Source: Trema orientale (lineage: Eukaryota; Streptophyta; Magnoliopsida; Rosales; Cannabaceae). Taken from it: a DNA stretch of 64,000 nucleotides. A program made the position numbers and the translations under genes. Location: the NCBI GenBank assembly GCA_002914845.1, contig JXTC01000295.1, positions 105,295 to 169,294 on the forward strand, written 5' to 3'. The notes beneath the pieces are model-generated. The model did not search any database and was not told the DNA's origin. It was given only the letters and a program-made list of their open reading frames with translations. This document shows, one piece after another, positions 20,608-32,674 of the stretch. Every line of letters starts with the position of its first letter. The stretch's first letter is position 1.

Positions 20608-22267
20608 TTTCTTTATTTATTCGGCTTTTTTTTTTTCTCAACGTTGTCGTTTATATCCTGAACGACAGTGAAAACTAACGACAATTTTAACTCGAAACGA
20701 ATCGTATCTACTTCTGAGTCTGACTTCTCCTAGGGCGTAGTTTGTGTGCACGCGGGTTACGGTTTAAATCGCAAAGGTAGGTAATCAATTATTTCTACGA
20801 CATTTTTCTCATGCCAACTTTTTATACCTGGTTATTTAGTTGATGGTTTGTTTGTATTTTTTTTTAATAAAAAATTTTGATATGTTCTTTTTTTTTTTTT
20901 CTCTGGAAGGAATTTTGATATTGTTCTTTTGTTTATATTTTTTTTATCAATAATTTTGATATGTTCTTTTAATGAAAAAGATTACAGTGAAAAGCAAAAT
21001 GCAAATTAAAATTTCAATTCACCCAATCCGATAAACCTAGTGACTTCCCTTTTTCTTTTTTCTTTTTTTCTTTTTTTTTTTTTTTCAAGAAGAGAAGAAA
21101 AAGAGAAGGTTCTCAAAAAAAGCTAGTGCCTAAACTTAATTAGACCCAAATATTCAAACAATAAAAAACTGAACCAACTAAATCAAACTAAACCACGGAT
21201 GTAATTGTGGTTTGGTTTTAATTTTTCCGATAATCTTTTACTACGCGGGTTTTGTAATAAGTTGTGAACCATACTTGCAATTTGGTGTGTTGAAGAGAAG
21301 GTAAAATCTCAATCAAACCACACCACAAACAACTCTTAATGTAGTTACGAGGAGTAAACTGAGTGCATTTTTCGCTCAAATAGCACTAAGAACAATCCTA
21401 ATTTTAGGTAGAACCATATTTCAAGGATGAAATCATACTTTTGTGTTCTCTCTCTCTCTGTCTTCGAGGATCACCATATACTTTCTTCACCAACTCTGTT
21501 TTTCCTTGGGTTAACTTTGGGTTTTCCTTTCTATAAACTTTTCATTTCTGTTGATAGCGTTTCCTCTTGGGGCGTTTATTCTACCCCAAAAAAAAAAATA
21601 AAAAATAAAAAATAAAAAATATTAAAAAAAATCTCTTTTTGCTCTTTGAAGTCTGAAGGCATTAAAGATAAAGACAGAGACGAGAAAAAAAAAAGAAATC
21701 TACTTCCACAGATATAATGATAAATATAACAAGATCTGTACCATCAGATCTCAACCCTCACTGTTCAAAATTACTGTAAAAATCACATCTACCAGAGAGA
21801 GAGAGAACAAGTTCAATATCCAAAAGTCATTGAAGTTCAAATGTAGGCTTGGCTTCAACTTGTCATTTCTAGGTTTGAACTCCCTCTCGAAACAGCCGTA
21901 CCACAAGCCTGAGAGAGGCAACAACAAAACGTAGACAATTACAAAATCAACTCAACATATCAAACGTGTAAGACCAACCAACTCAACATATTACTGGTAA
22001 GAATACGAACATATTTTACGATAATCAAGTCTAGCTGAGTTATATCATATCACATTGACTGCGGACAAGAAACTCTAAGACACAACATAGAAACATAGAA
22101 TTAGAAGATGAAGGGAGGAATATACAATTTTTTACCTGTATCTATTGCAGTTATTTGTTGTAACTTGTAGGAAATTATGGCATGGATGTGTCTGTTTCAA
22201 CACTGTAAAATTAACTATCTTCCTTGACGAATATCGGAGCATTTCATTGTGAAATATCAGCTTTCTG
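20608..22267. other. Intergenic, no gene seen
   Basis: AT-rich. Three imperfect copies of TTTTGATATGTTCTTTT lie at about 20874-20970, homopyrimidine tracts at 21050-21090, and a foldback-prone stretch around 21180-21330 (AACCACGGATGTAATTGTGGTTTGG). The last few hundred bases are probably the 3' untranslated region of the minus-strand gene ending at 22268. Confidence 0.4.
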
Positions 22268-25200
22268 TTATATTGATTTTAAAACCTCTCCAAGAACTAA
22301 TCCCCACTGAGTCCAATGGGTGCCACCCTGCATTGAAAAGTTCAAAGACTTGGGATTCAGTTCGGAGAAAAAAGGAACCACATAAACTATAATTTGATAG
22401 CATTAAAAGCTTCAAAACTACTCTGCTTTTGATTGAAGAATGTGCTCAGGCTCTTGGGGAAAAAAATAAAAATGAAATAAAAATGAAAATGAGAACCCTT
22501 GATATACCTGGCAATATACAGCATATGGTTCTCTTAATGGTCCATCACATGAAAGCTCGCTTGTACTTCCATCAATAAATGTTCCATCAGCAAAAATCAC
22601 CTGTGACAAGTTTACTTAAAAGGTGACTAAAAAGGATAACAAATTCCTAGAGGGATATCTTCGAAAGATCTATCCTTAACAGATCATAAACTGAATTTAA
22701 AGAAGTATATGACTAGACCTCTGACGCATATCCAGGAGTTGTACCAGCCACTGGTTTGGTGAATGAACCTACTGGAGAGCTTCTTTGTACAGCCTCACAA
22801 AAAGCAAGGAGACGCTCACGACTTCTGAGCTGTACGGCCTGAAACGTAATGTAACAAATGAGATTTTCTTGCCAACTAAAAGTATGCATTAACAGCAGTA
22901 CAAGTTGAGACGGTATTATAGAAACTAGTGTTATAGCTTTAAGGAGGGAGAATAAATTAAGTACCAGTTTATGTGTGCGTGCAAAATACCATTTCCCTGA
23001 ACTAGCTAACTTGATCATTAAGGCAGACTTAACAGTCTTAGCTAACAACATTTGAAGGTTCAATTCGAATAGTATATAAAATAAAGAACGAACCTGTACT
23101 GTATCATGACGAGGAACACGAGGAAGAGGCTCTACTTTATACCCTCTTGATGCCATTACTTCAGCTATTAAAAGGGTTCCCTATGCTTACAAAAGACAAA
23201 TCAAAAAATTCACTACCAAACGGTGTTCTAAAAGTAAAATGTGGATGACGATGCTGAAAATTCTGGTACCTTTATTGCCTCTCCAACCATTTGAGGTGAA
23301 AGAAACAATCCCTGGAAAAAGGACCGCATAATATCACCAGGAGTTGAGCCACAATCTATTCCAAGCCCTGGTGCAGACAAACGAGCTGCTGCTGCTTTCA
23401 CCCACATCTCCTTCCCTGCAACATATCCACCACATGGTGCTATGGTTCCACCTGGATTTTTAATCAAACTACCAGCAATTAAATCTGCACCCTACACATG
23501 ATTTACAGCACTTTTACTATCCTTCTTCAAAAACTGGGAGAAAGGGATGCAAAAGTATGTTACATACCACAACTGGAGGCTCAACGCTTTCAACAAATTC
23601 ACCATAACAATTATCCACCATGACCAAGCAATTAGGATTCTGCATCTGTTTAATGTGAGTCAAACACAAACAGGGTAAGTGCTCCAGGCTAGAAAAGTGA
23701 TAAAGATACTGTAGCAGTTACCCAGGAACAAATACAATACAAACTAGTTCACAGTGGCCGTCCTAAGAAGCTTACCTTAATTATCTTAATTGCTTTTCCT
23801 ATCTCATGTACACTTAAACTCCGACGCCAAGAATAACCACGGGATCTTTGTATGAGTGCACATTTTGTTTCAGGTTTCAAAGCCTTAACAAGTTTATCCC
23901 AGTCAAGTCCACCGTCCTCAGCAAGCTGAAACTAATCTATGTGAGAATAGTTCATAAAGCACAACTGGAATTTTCAAATCGTTTCGAAGTTATAACTAAC
24001 CGGAACTTCTCGGTATTTTACTCCAAAATCTTTCAGGGATCCCATACCATGAGAGTCCCTTTTCCCAATAACTTCCTCTAAGGTGTCATAAGGAGCACCG
24101 GCAACTGCCAAAAGCTGACATAGAATTTAGTCTTAGCTGTATTATAATAACAAAGAAAGCAGCAACAGTTACTTGGGATAAATATCACAAAAAAAAAAAA
24201 AAAAACCAGCTACTTGGGATATAAACTTCCACAGCTCACCTCATCCCCTGGCCTTAGAAAAGCAAACAATGCACAAGTTATAGCATGAGTTCCTGAGAAA
24301 AACTGACAAAGAGAAGATGAGCAATTAAGTACAGAAAATACTCCTCTAAACACAAGCAAACCACTTATGGCAGACCTGTGATCGAACTATGGCAGATTCA
24401 GCCCCAACAATTTCTGCAAATGCTAGGTCAAGTGCTTCGCGTCCCCCAGCTTCATCATGACCATAACCAGTACATCCGGCAAAGTGCTGGTTTAAGAAGT
24501 TACCATGACAAGAAACGTAGAAAAACCAGGCAGAATTAATTCTAACTTCCAATAACTTTTAACTCAGTGATACTGATACACGACTAGAATAAGCAGATTC
24601 AAATGAGAATTAGAGCTTCACTATCTGAGTTCCCAAGTCAAGGTATCTGTTGGACTTGAGACAATTAAAAAGAAGATTGAGGCACATTAGTACACGAACT
24701 AATAAACAACATTAAACCAACATGAGACTAATTATGCATGGCTAAGTTCATGGAACACATTATATTGCCTCTACACATTTAGGCTGGCATAATATACACA
24801 TAAAATTGCTTGTCATAAATTTTCCACATATATGAGTTCTTTTTCACTCCAAGGAATGCACAGAAGAATCAAAATCATGGTTTAACTAAACTCGCCTTAG
24901 GAGTGGATACAAGCTAAAGAATCTCCCCTTCCAATCAAGTCTGTTGTTGTAACAGACATTTTCTTTTCTTTTCTTTTTTTTTAAAAAAAAAAAATTATAA
25001 TAACAGATTCGTTTCTTCGCCTAAAGAAAAATGTATACCAATCAAACAAATCTTAACCGATTTTTTAATTTTTTAATTCTTGTCCTCCCGTTGAATCCTA
25101 CAAAATCCAAACCTCATGGGCTCAAAGCATCAGCCTAACCATTCGACTTAATCCTCACAGGTTTAACCAGATGAACGACTCACTTACATGAGACCCAACT

Positions 25201-25680
25201 CGAACATTCTGAAAAGCTTTAAGAACACGGGTAGTATTGCGTGCAACCAAATCATCCACTGCTCTAAACTCTGAATATAAGGATTCCACTGCTTCAATAA
25301 CCTGCATACAGAAATGAGGACCCTTTAGCAAGTTACAACTCACTATATGAAGCTTCTTCTGTTTTTTTTTTTTTTTTTCTTTTCAATTTTTAACATTATC
25401 AAGAGAAAAATGAGCTAGTGATCGAAAATGTGAAAAATTCCCACACTTTCTGAGCAAACAAACAGAAAAAGAAGAAAAGAAAGTTCTGGGTATTCGAAAA
25501 TAGAGAAATACTGGCCTCAGGAACAAAAGGGCTCCCGGATTGATGACATTCGTGATTGATGATGGGGAGTGAGACTTGGGAGCTTGAACGAACAGTGAAA
25601 GTGGGTACTGAAGCTTTAAGGGTGGGCGCAGGATAAGCACGTATAGCACAGGATAAGCCCCACATGTTAAAGCAAAGCAT
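22268..25680 (-). CDS. Methionine gamma-lyase-like / aluminium-resistance family PLP enzyme, 12 exons
   Basis: Minus-strand exons: 25680-25516, 25301-25188, 24486-24376, 24302-24240, 24114-24001, 23925-23776, 23645-23568, 23491-23270, 23180-23094, 22838-22719, 22600-22508 and 22327-22268. Every exon is a whole number of codons (all phase 0), giving 458 residues. Motifs: GCTGYGHDEAGGREALD, FFSGTHAITCALFAF, LLAVAGAPYDTLEEVIGKRD, MVDNCYGEFVE, then SLIKNPGGTIAPCGGYVAG, whose lysine (about residue 276) is the likely pyridoxal-phosphate lysine, and FADGTFIDGSTSELSCDGP. This is the fold-type I family annotated as Met_gamma_lyase or 'cystathionine beta-lyase involved in aluminium resistance'; the plant substrate is not established. 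The first ~40 residues lack family motifs and may be an organelle targeting leader. Intron 1 starts GC, not GT (PFVPE/VIEAV junction; donor GAG/GCCAGT). Confidence 0.9.
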
Positions 25681-25712
25681 TATGAAGATTGGAAGAAGAA
25701 GATGTCTCTTTT

Positions 25713-25745
<33 letters not shown>

Positions 25746-27048
25746 GGCGGATGGAAGAAGAAGAAGAAGTGAAATGTCTGGCCTTGTTGCTAACCCGCCA
25801 GTTTTATCAATGGTCTTCTTTTCGGGGGTATTTTTTTTTATAAATAAAAATTAACTTATTGGGTATGCTATATTTCGGAATGACATTCTTTTTTTTTATT
25901 ATTATTTTTATTGAGAAGACACTCCTCAATTCTTTTGTCAAAATTAAAGTGAAAACTCAACAAAAATTATTTCGGGTGATTACATAATACATGGACAACA
26001 ATTTTTTAGTCAAGTTTGACTAAAATTTGAGCTTTTTTTTTTTTTTTTTCCCTTTAATTCAATATCAACATATTGAACATAAATATGCAGCATTAACGTA
26101 TAAGTATACCTTGAACCCATGAGTTTAGCGCAACTATAATTTTCGAATTATAATCGTGAAAAGTAGAAAACTTCGTGTACAAACACACATTCCGATCTTG
26201 ACTTAACAACTATCAATTACTGGACAAGTTTGTCTAAGTTGTTCAAAGAATAAATTTTGCAAAAAAGTGAGGCAATTCTAGGAATTAGTTTTGTAGGAAA
26301 ACTGCGCCATCCCCCAAAACTGCTACACAGCCTAATTACCTCAAATTTGTTTATGCCCTACTTCAAGGCTTGTTGCCATTGCAATGTGTTTTCTTTTTTT
26401 CTTTTTTTTTTTTGTTTATTTCCTTTGTTATCTTTTTTTTTTCCTTTTTTGATAATTGGTTCCAAATAATTTGTTTATTGTCCATTTTCCAATTTGGTAC
26501 CTGACATATTAGTACAAATTTCTAAGTTGGCTCCGACGATTATTTGAACTCTTCCTTTTCTTTTTTTCGCATGTAATTTATTTCGGTTTTGGTTTTATGT
26601 GTTCGATAATATCATAACAATATTAAAACAATAAGCAATCACCGTTCATTCGATAAAGATTGACATCAAGCTAATTAATCATTGTTCATTATTACAAGTG
26701 TCTTTAAACAAGATTTGATTAACGAACATAAATCAGCCACGTAGACGGTTCATGAGATAGCGCGATGGAGGCGAGTCGAGACCAATAATTTGTCCATTTA
26801 TTTTATTGTTACACTTGGATTTCATGCTAAAGGGAAGTTAATAAATGTCTGTATATTAGCTAATTGACAGTAAATTGTTCAAACCTGGGGTGATTTGTTT
26901 TATAAGTGTGGTCAAGTTCTTGTTATATATGAAGACCTCCTTCTTCTCTTTGTTCATGAAGTGAGACAACTGCAAAACCCTATCAAAAAAGCCAAAGAAG
27001 TGAGGTTAAGGAGAGACTAAGCTAAGAAGCCTAACACATTTGCTGAAA
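25681..27048. other. Intergenic: two divergent promoters
   Basis: Lies between the start codons of the PLP enzyme (leftward) and ULT (rightward). It contains long T tracts (25720-25745, 26033-26050, 26395-26450) and AT-rich DNA. Near ULT, TATATAT at 26934-26940 is a plausible TATA box, with the leader running to the ATG at 27049. No additional gene is seen. Confidence 0.5.
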
Positions 27049-30000
27049 ATGGCCAGAGGTTAGTTATGTTTTTTTTTTTTTCGTTTTCTTTTTTTTTCTC
27101 TTTTTTTTTTTTTTTGGTTTTAATGTACCGTTTAGGGAGTTGTATTGTTCAATTATTACTCAATGATTTTGTATATCTGAAATTGTTGTCTTTGTGAGGA
27201 CAGAAGATTTATAAGTAATCAAGTTTGAAGTAAATTTTTCAAAGGAAAGACCTTATCTTTTATCTTTTTTTGCTGGTAACCTTATCTTTTATCTAATTCT
27301 GTCTATATATATCTCTGATTTATTTATGGACTTCTTGAAATATGATTTAGATAGCATTTCAGTATAGAATCTAGCTTGTTAAAAAATCAAAATGATATCA
27401 ATATCATTTCATCAGTATCTGAAATTTGTTATGTTCAAATTATAATCAACCAATTTTTATTGAATAATGTAGATTGAATTGCTGCATCTAGTTCTTGATA
27501 GTTCATTATTGTAAGAGAGCTTATGGTATTAGTTGCATATAATATGTACGTACTTTCAGTGGAAATTATGATAAGCAGGAAGATTGATTGTTGTGTAGGC
27601 TGTTAAATGGACATTTAAATTTTGGAACATAAAATTTGTTTGTGCTATTGTATTGTCCTTGGCAATGATGACCAAGTAACACTTTTCCATCAAAAAAAGA
27701 AAGAACAAAAATTAAAAAAGAACAAACACATAAACAACAAAAGTTATGATGTGTTATATGTTTGTATATGTATGTATGTCTAATAAATATTGAAACTGAA
27801 AAAATGTTACACACTGATTTTTACGTATATTTTTGAATGAATATTGCTCCTCCACAAGGGGAGGAACGTTGTTAAAAGAAGAGAAGAAAATTATATGTTG
27901 TGGAAATCAAAGCACCTATCACTCAAATCTGTGGAAGGGGAGCCCCATACAACTTATCTGCACAATTGTTAGTTTTCTTGAAAACATGAGTATCAGGGAT
28001 AGACAGCTAAAACTTAGATTAAGCTTAGCTAAAACTTTCCTCCAATCATTATATACAGCCCAAGGAATATTTAAAGAATCTAAATTGATCAAGTGAAATG
28101 AAACTAATCACTTTCAACCTGCAATTTAAGCCAAACAAGATCCCAAACTAGAGAAATGACATTAATACACTGAACTGTAAATAATATTGAATCTGCAATT
28201 TTAACATGAGCCGTGTTCTAATTTCCTTGTATACTACTACAATCATGAAAGAAACACTTCTTGTATTGCAATCACTATCTGATATATTTTATGTATATAT
28301 GTATCCTTTCTACATTTATGGAGCAAAGTACTTAATAGGCAGCAAAGCTTGGCCTTAAATCTAGAGCTACTTAAAAGCCCTTAAGAGAGGTTATGATCAA
28401 GATCACTTCTGTTAGTATAAATTATAACGGAAAACAATGATAGAAAAATAGGTGTGTAGTACTTTTCACTAAGAAGTAATTAAAGAAAAAGAATAGGTAT
28501 ATATTACCTATGAGCGTGTTTAGTAGAAGGGAATAGTAGGAAGGAAAAAGGTGGGGGAATTATATATTAATTTGATAGATTTGAGATATGATAATTGTCT
28601 AGAAGGATTACTTAGAAGGGAAGAGATAAGTAGGAAGGAAAAAGGTGGGGGAATTATATATTAATTTGATAGATTTGGGATATAATAATTGTCTAGAAGG
28701 ATTTTTAGAAGGGAAGAGATAAGATGATGGATTTCTAATCCTTAGTTTGAGCCAACTATGATCCCTCCACATTTGAGAGATTAAACTAGAGAAATGTCTA
28801 GTCAAGTGGATTTTGGTCAAAATTTCCATAAGTACTCTTTAATAATATCATATCATTAAAATAACAACTATTAATAGAATGGTAATTGTACAAATAAAAC
28901 CTTCTCATTCCTTCCAATTCTTCATTTTACCATAGAAGAAAAAGATTTTAGCATTTTCTTCTTATCATATATATATACCAATCATATATACCAAACATAA
29001 CAAGAGAAGATCAGTTATTCTCTTTCTCTTCCCTAGCAATAGTATACCTCTCCCTCCTTCTTATGTTACTTCTCTCCTGCCAAACATAGCTATGATTAGG
29101 AGTATTAGAATATCAACAGAAGCAGGATTTAATTAATTAATGGGTTATCAAGCTATCAAGTTGCTAGAAACCGAAAATATCAAGCGAAACGTTAAAGAAA
29201 ATTAAAAGCATACATATCTGGTATATAGACATCGTTATCATATCCAAAGCTGCACACGTTTATCTCACATACATATTATGACAAAGAAACAAAACCGTTC
29301 ATGGGGATAAAAACCAAAATGGGTTATTATTCTCAGGAAATTAAGACCAATTATCTTCTAGGAAAAGTCACCAAAAGGGGACTCTACTATTTGAAATGGT
29401 GTATACCAAAAGCTATGAAACATACACTAATGAAGAGAAAAGTTACCTTTTAAACTAACATTGAAGAAAAAAACGTATGCCTTAGTCCTAATTAATTGCC
29501 TTGAATTACGTAGTTTTCCTTTTCTTGTCATGCAAAAGTACACAAACCCTTTTTAGTAAAAAGCCTGATATAGCTAAACCTCACACATTTGTCTATTCTA
29601 TTCTGCCATTTTTCGGATACAACTACATGTGCTTATTGTCTAGTGTTACTTGTCATTTAAGACTATATTTTAGCTTTCTTTATATACAGATCCGTATATT
29701 TGGCTTAGCATCTAGCTAGACATGGTTAACATCACTTAAGGTAGTTCATACATGAAAATTTAATCTTGTACTAAAATCTACATGATATATATTTTAATGG
29801 GTTTCTTTTCTTTTTCTGATCATTCATGTGTGTGTATATATATATATGTGTGTGTCAGTGTGTGTGTGTGTGTTTATGTGTGAGCGTGTGTGTAGGAGTA
29901 GGAAGAATAAGGACGGTTAGGGGAGCAAGTGAAATGTTGAGTGATGAGAAGCTCAAGGACATGGATGGGCTTCGGCGTGGGACTGACTATATTGAAGTCA

Positions 30001-31757
30001 CGTGCGGCTGCACCAGCAAGAGGCTTGGGGACTTCATTGGCAAGCTCAAGGTCTTCACCTCTGGCCAGTTCCTCATTGCCTGCCACTGCACCGAAGATTG
30101 TGATGAAGGCAAGTACTTCCACTCTGTACTTTCTTTTATTTTTTCTTCTTCTTCTTTTATTAGTCTTATTGGTTCTTCTTGATTCTGCTTTTAATTAGTT
30201 CAGTAATATTTGTTTTAATTTTTTAAGATTGATATGTAACGGAAATACGTACATATGAGTAATATTAATACTCGGTATTATGACATGTGTACAACTATTT
30301 GTTCTCTTTATAATTAATATTTACATTCATATAATTTGGGACTTGGTTAAGCATGTTATTCAACTTATTGTAGTTTTTGAATTAAATAGATGAAATCCAG
30401 TTGCTCACTCAAACGCAGAGGACCCCTCTCCTCTATTACTCTCAATAATAACATGTGGGTATCTATAAAAAGACTACTTTCTATTGAACATCAACATTTA
30501 TTTAGCCTTTGAACATAGTAGATTGAATTACCCTTGGGAAAATGCTAAAATTTAAATATCACAACACTCCTATATCTTTAGATAATTTGTCAAGAAGTGC
30601 AGCATTACTCTCTATCTTTATACCCTTTTCTCCCTTTGATATGAACAACCCTTTTGTGGATATGCTGAATCATTGTGTGTTTGGTATAGAGTTCGAATCA
30701 TATTCTAGGAATCCAGAAATAGCTTTCATGTAGAAAGTTAGAAGAATAAATATTAGCTATTAACACTAATGTGGCCACAGTAAGGTTGAACCCGGAAGAA
30801 TTTGAGAAGCATTCATCAAGAGAAGGGCCCAAGAAGTGGAAAAGAAACATATGGGTGAAGGCTAACGGAGTCAAAGTCCCATTGTGGAGGAGTGGTCTGT
30901 TGAAATATTACAAGCATGGCTCCAACATTCCGAATGGTGGATGCAGCTCTCGCCGCAAATGGAACATTCACAGGGACGAGTTCATTTGTTGCTCGAGGTG
31001 TAAGAAAGAACGCAGGTTTCGTCTAAGAACCAAGGAGGAATGCAGAATCTTCCATGATGCTTCGGCCAAAAGGAGGTGGAAGTGTTCTGATAGGCCCTAT
31101 GACATGTAAGTTGTACCAATTTTGTGTTAGACTAGAATATTGTCATTTGCCATTTATGACTATAAACGTCACATAGCATAAAGTTAACGTAGTTGTCAAT
31201 TTTAATACACTCACATTCGTGATGATTGCATCACCAATGATTATAATTAACATTTCTTTAGACTAATTGATCATCTTGTTTCAACCCAACTTTTGGTTGT
31301 CCTTTTACTAATCAATATTTAATTGCAGTTACATCTTTAAAAAATTTAAATGAATTTTGAGTCAAGATTAATAAAAATGCTCTCAAACTATTATCTGATT
31401 GTGCCAAATGAGAGAAAAACAAGAAGCTACATAATGCCTGAGACTTCATCTTTCATTCATCTTTTCATTTGCATAGACTAACTAAGCTCCTAAACATATG
31501 CTCTCAGTCCTGTGAAGCTCATTTTTTTTCTAGCTGTTCTCATTTCTTCTGCTGATGAGTCTGACTTTATTTTTTGCACCAGAATAACCTGTGAAGAAGA
31601 AGAAGAGAGGGAGAGCCGCAAAAGCTGCAGGGGCTGTCCCCGGACTCCAGCATGCAAGGGCTGCACCTCTTGTGTGTGTTTTGGCTGCTTAAGATGCCGA
31701 TTCTTCGACTGCAACTGCCGCACTTGTGTTGACTTTATGCAGAACGCTGCACCATAG
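27049..31757 (+). CDS. ULT1: ULTRAPETALA-family developmental regulator, 4 exons
   Basis: Exons 27049-27058, 29896-30108, 30781-31105 and 31583-31757 give 240 residues (Arabidopsis ULT1 is of similar length, from memory). The first exon is only ten bases (ATGGCCAGAG) before a 2.8-kb intron; it is supported by splice sites, phase and an upstream TATA box. The SAND-like part includes YIEVTCGCTS (residues 35-44), GKLKVFTSGQFLIACHCTEDC, FEKHSSREGPKKWKRNIWV and HRDEFICCSRCKKERRFRLR. The Cys-rich B-box-like tail spans about 199-231 (CRGCPRTPACKGC, CVCFGC, CNCRTC). ULT proteins are nuclear trithorax-group factors that limit shoot and floral meristem size and oppose Polycomb silencing. Intron 2 uses a GC donor (GAAG/GCAAGT), needed to keep frame; intron 1 hosts a MITE. 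ULT1 versus ULT2 cannot be settled here. Confidence 0.92.
28514..29089. mobile_element. MITE in ULT intron 1
   Basis: Ends are imperfect inverted repeats: GCGTGTTTAGTAGAAGGG on the left and, inverted, CTATGTTTGGCAGGAG on the right. CTATGA flanks both sides (28508-28513 and 29090-29095), a candidate target duplication. It encodes nothing and contains a 94-bp internal tandem duplication. Confidence 0.55.
28535..28720 (+). repeat. 94-bp tandem duplication inside the ULT intron MITE
   Basis: Copies start AGTAGGAAGGAAAAAGG at 28535 and 28629, and share GGGGGAATTATATATTAAT and TTGTCTAGAAGGAT words with few differences. Confidence 0.8.
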
Positions 31758-32674
31758 ACCTCTTGCATACATTCATATCCAGTATTATACCAAACTAAAG
31801 TTCAATAGATCTCAAACACTTGTTAAGAGGGTTGTTTTGGGATTGTGATTTTGTTCATCCATTTCTTCTCGTTCTCCCGGAAAAACATACAGAATAAGGG
31901 TTTTGTGGGAGGTGGTCTCCTATTTATCCTAGTTTCCATTTCAGTTATGAAAATTTTCTTCACAGTATTGGGGTAAAATAAAATGTTTCGAGTTATTCTA
32001 TTCTGCTTTTATCTTTTCAAATAAGTTTTGCAGCTTGCTTAATAGTATTGCCAGATTTTGTGTTATGATAAGAAGCAAAAATCAAGCCCTTTAATTTGGA
32101 ATAGCTAATTTTAAGGCTATAGGAAGGTTATATGCGAGACAAGAATTAAATTCTATTAACATTATGATCAGGCCAGTGTATAATAATGAAGAAATAAGAA
32201 AAGTAACTGCAGCTATATTTCTAAGGAAAAAAATGTAGTACAACAAGAAAGATTTAAAACATGAGATACATCAGCAGCGCCTAAAAGGCTAAAACAGAAT
32301 AGAATACAGAATACATGACAAAGTAAAGAATTCTTTCCCTGTCCAAATTGGGATAATTCTACAATCTGTTTGAACTATACAAAATTTCACAGCCAGATAT
32401 TGGGGCTGAGGTCTCACTAGTTAGACACCAAGTTGGTCACTGTCAGACTAAAAAGTTCTCTACCTAAAGTAAACAAATTGGCCTTTTCAAGTCCAAGAAA
32501 CTGAGCATAACTCCTGAAGTTTATGAACAACCTACCTGGCTAGATTATTTACAGACGTTAGCCTCTGATAAAAAATGAGTTCTGCAAATGTGGAAGATTA
32601 TCCATCAAAACTCAAAGGCTAACACGAATGCCAGAAAGTTAAGGTCCTCAAAATTAACACAATCTCCATAAAAC
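31758..32674. other. 3' flanks of ULT and LDL2
   Basis: Intergenic space between two convergent genes. A polyadenylation signal AATAAA for ULT lies at 31977-31982. No gene or clear repeat is seen in the rest. Confidence 0.5.

Noticed and set aside
29826-29895. In-frame upstream ATG extending ULT through a TG/TA microsatellite
   Set aside because: It would encode a low-complexity CVCVC peptide. The acceptor TGTGTAG at 29895 and the phase-matched ATG exon at 27049 explain the start better.
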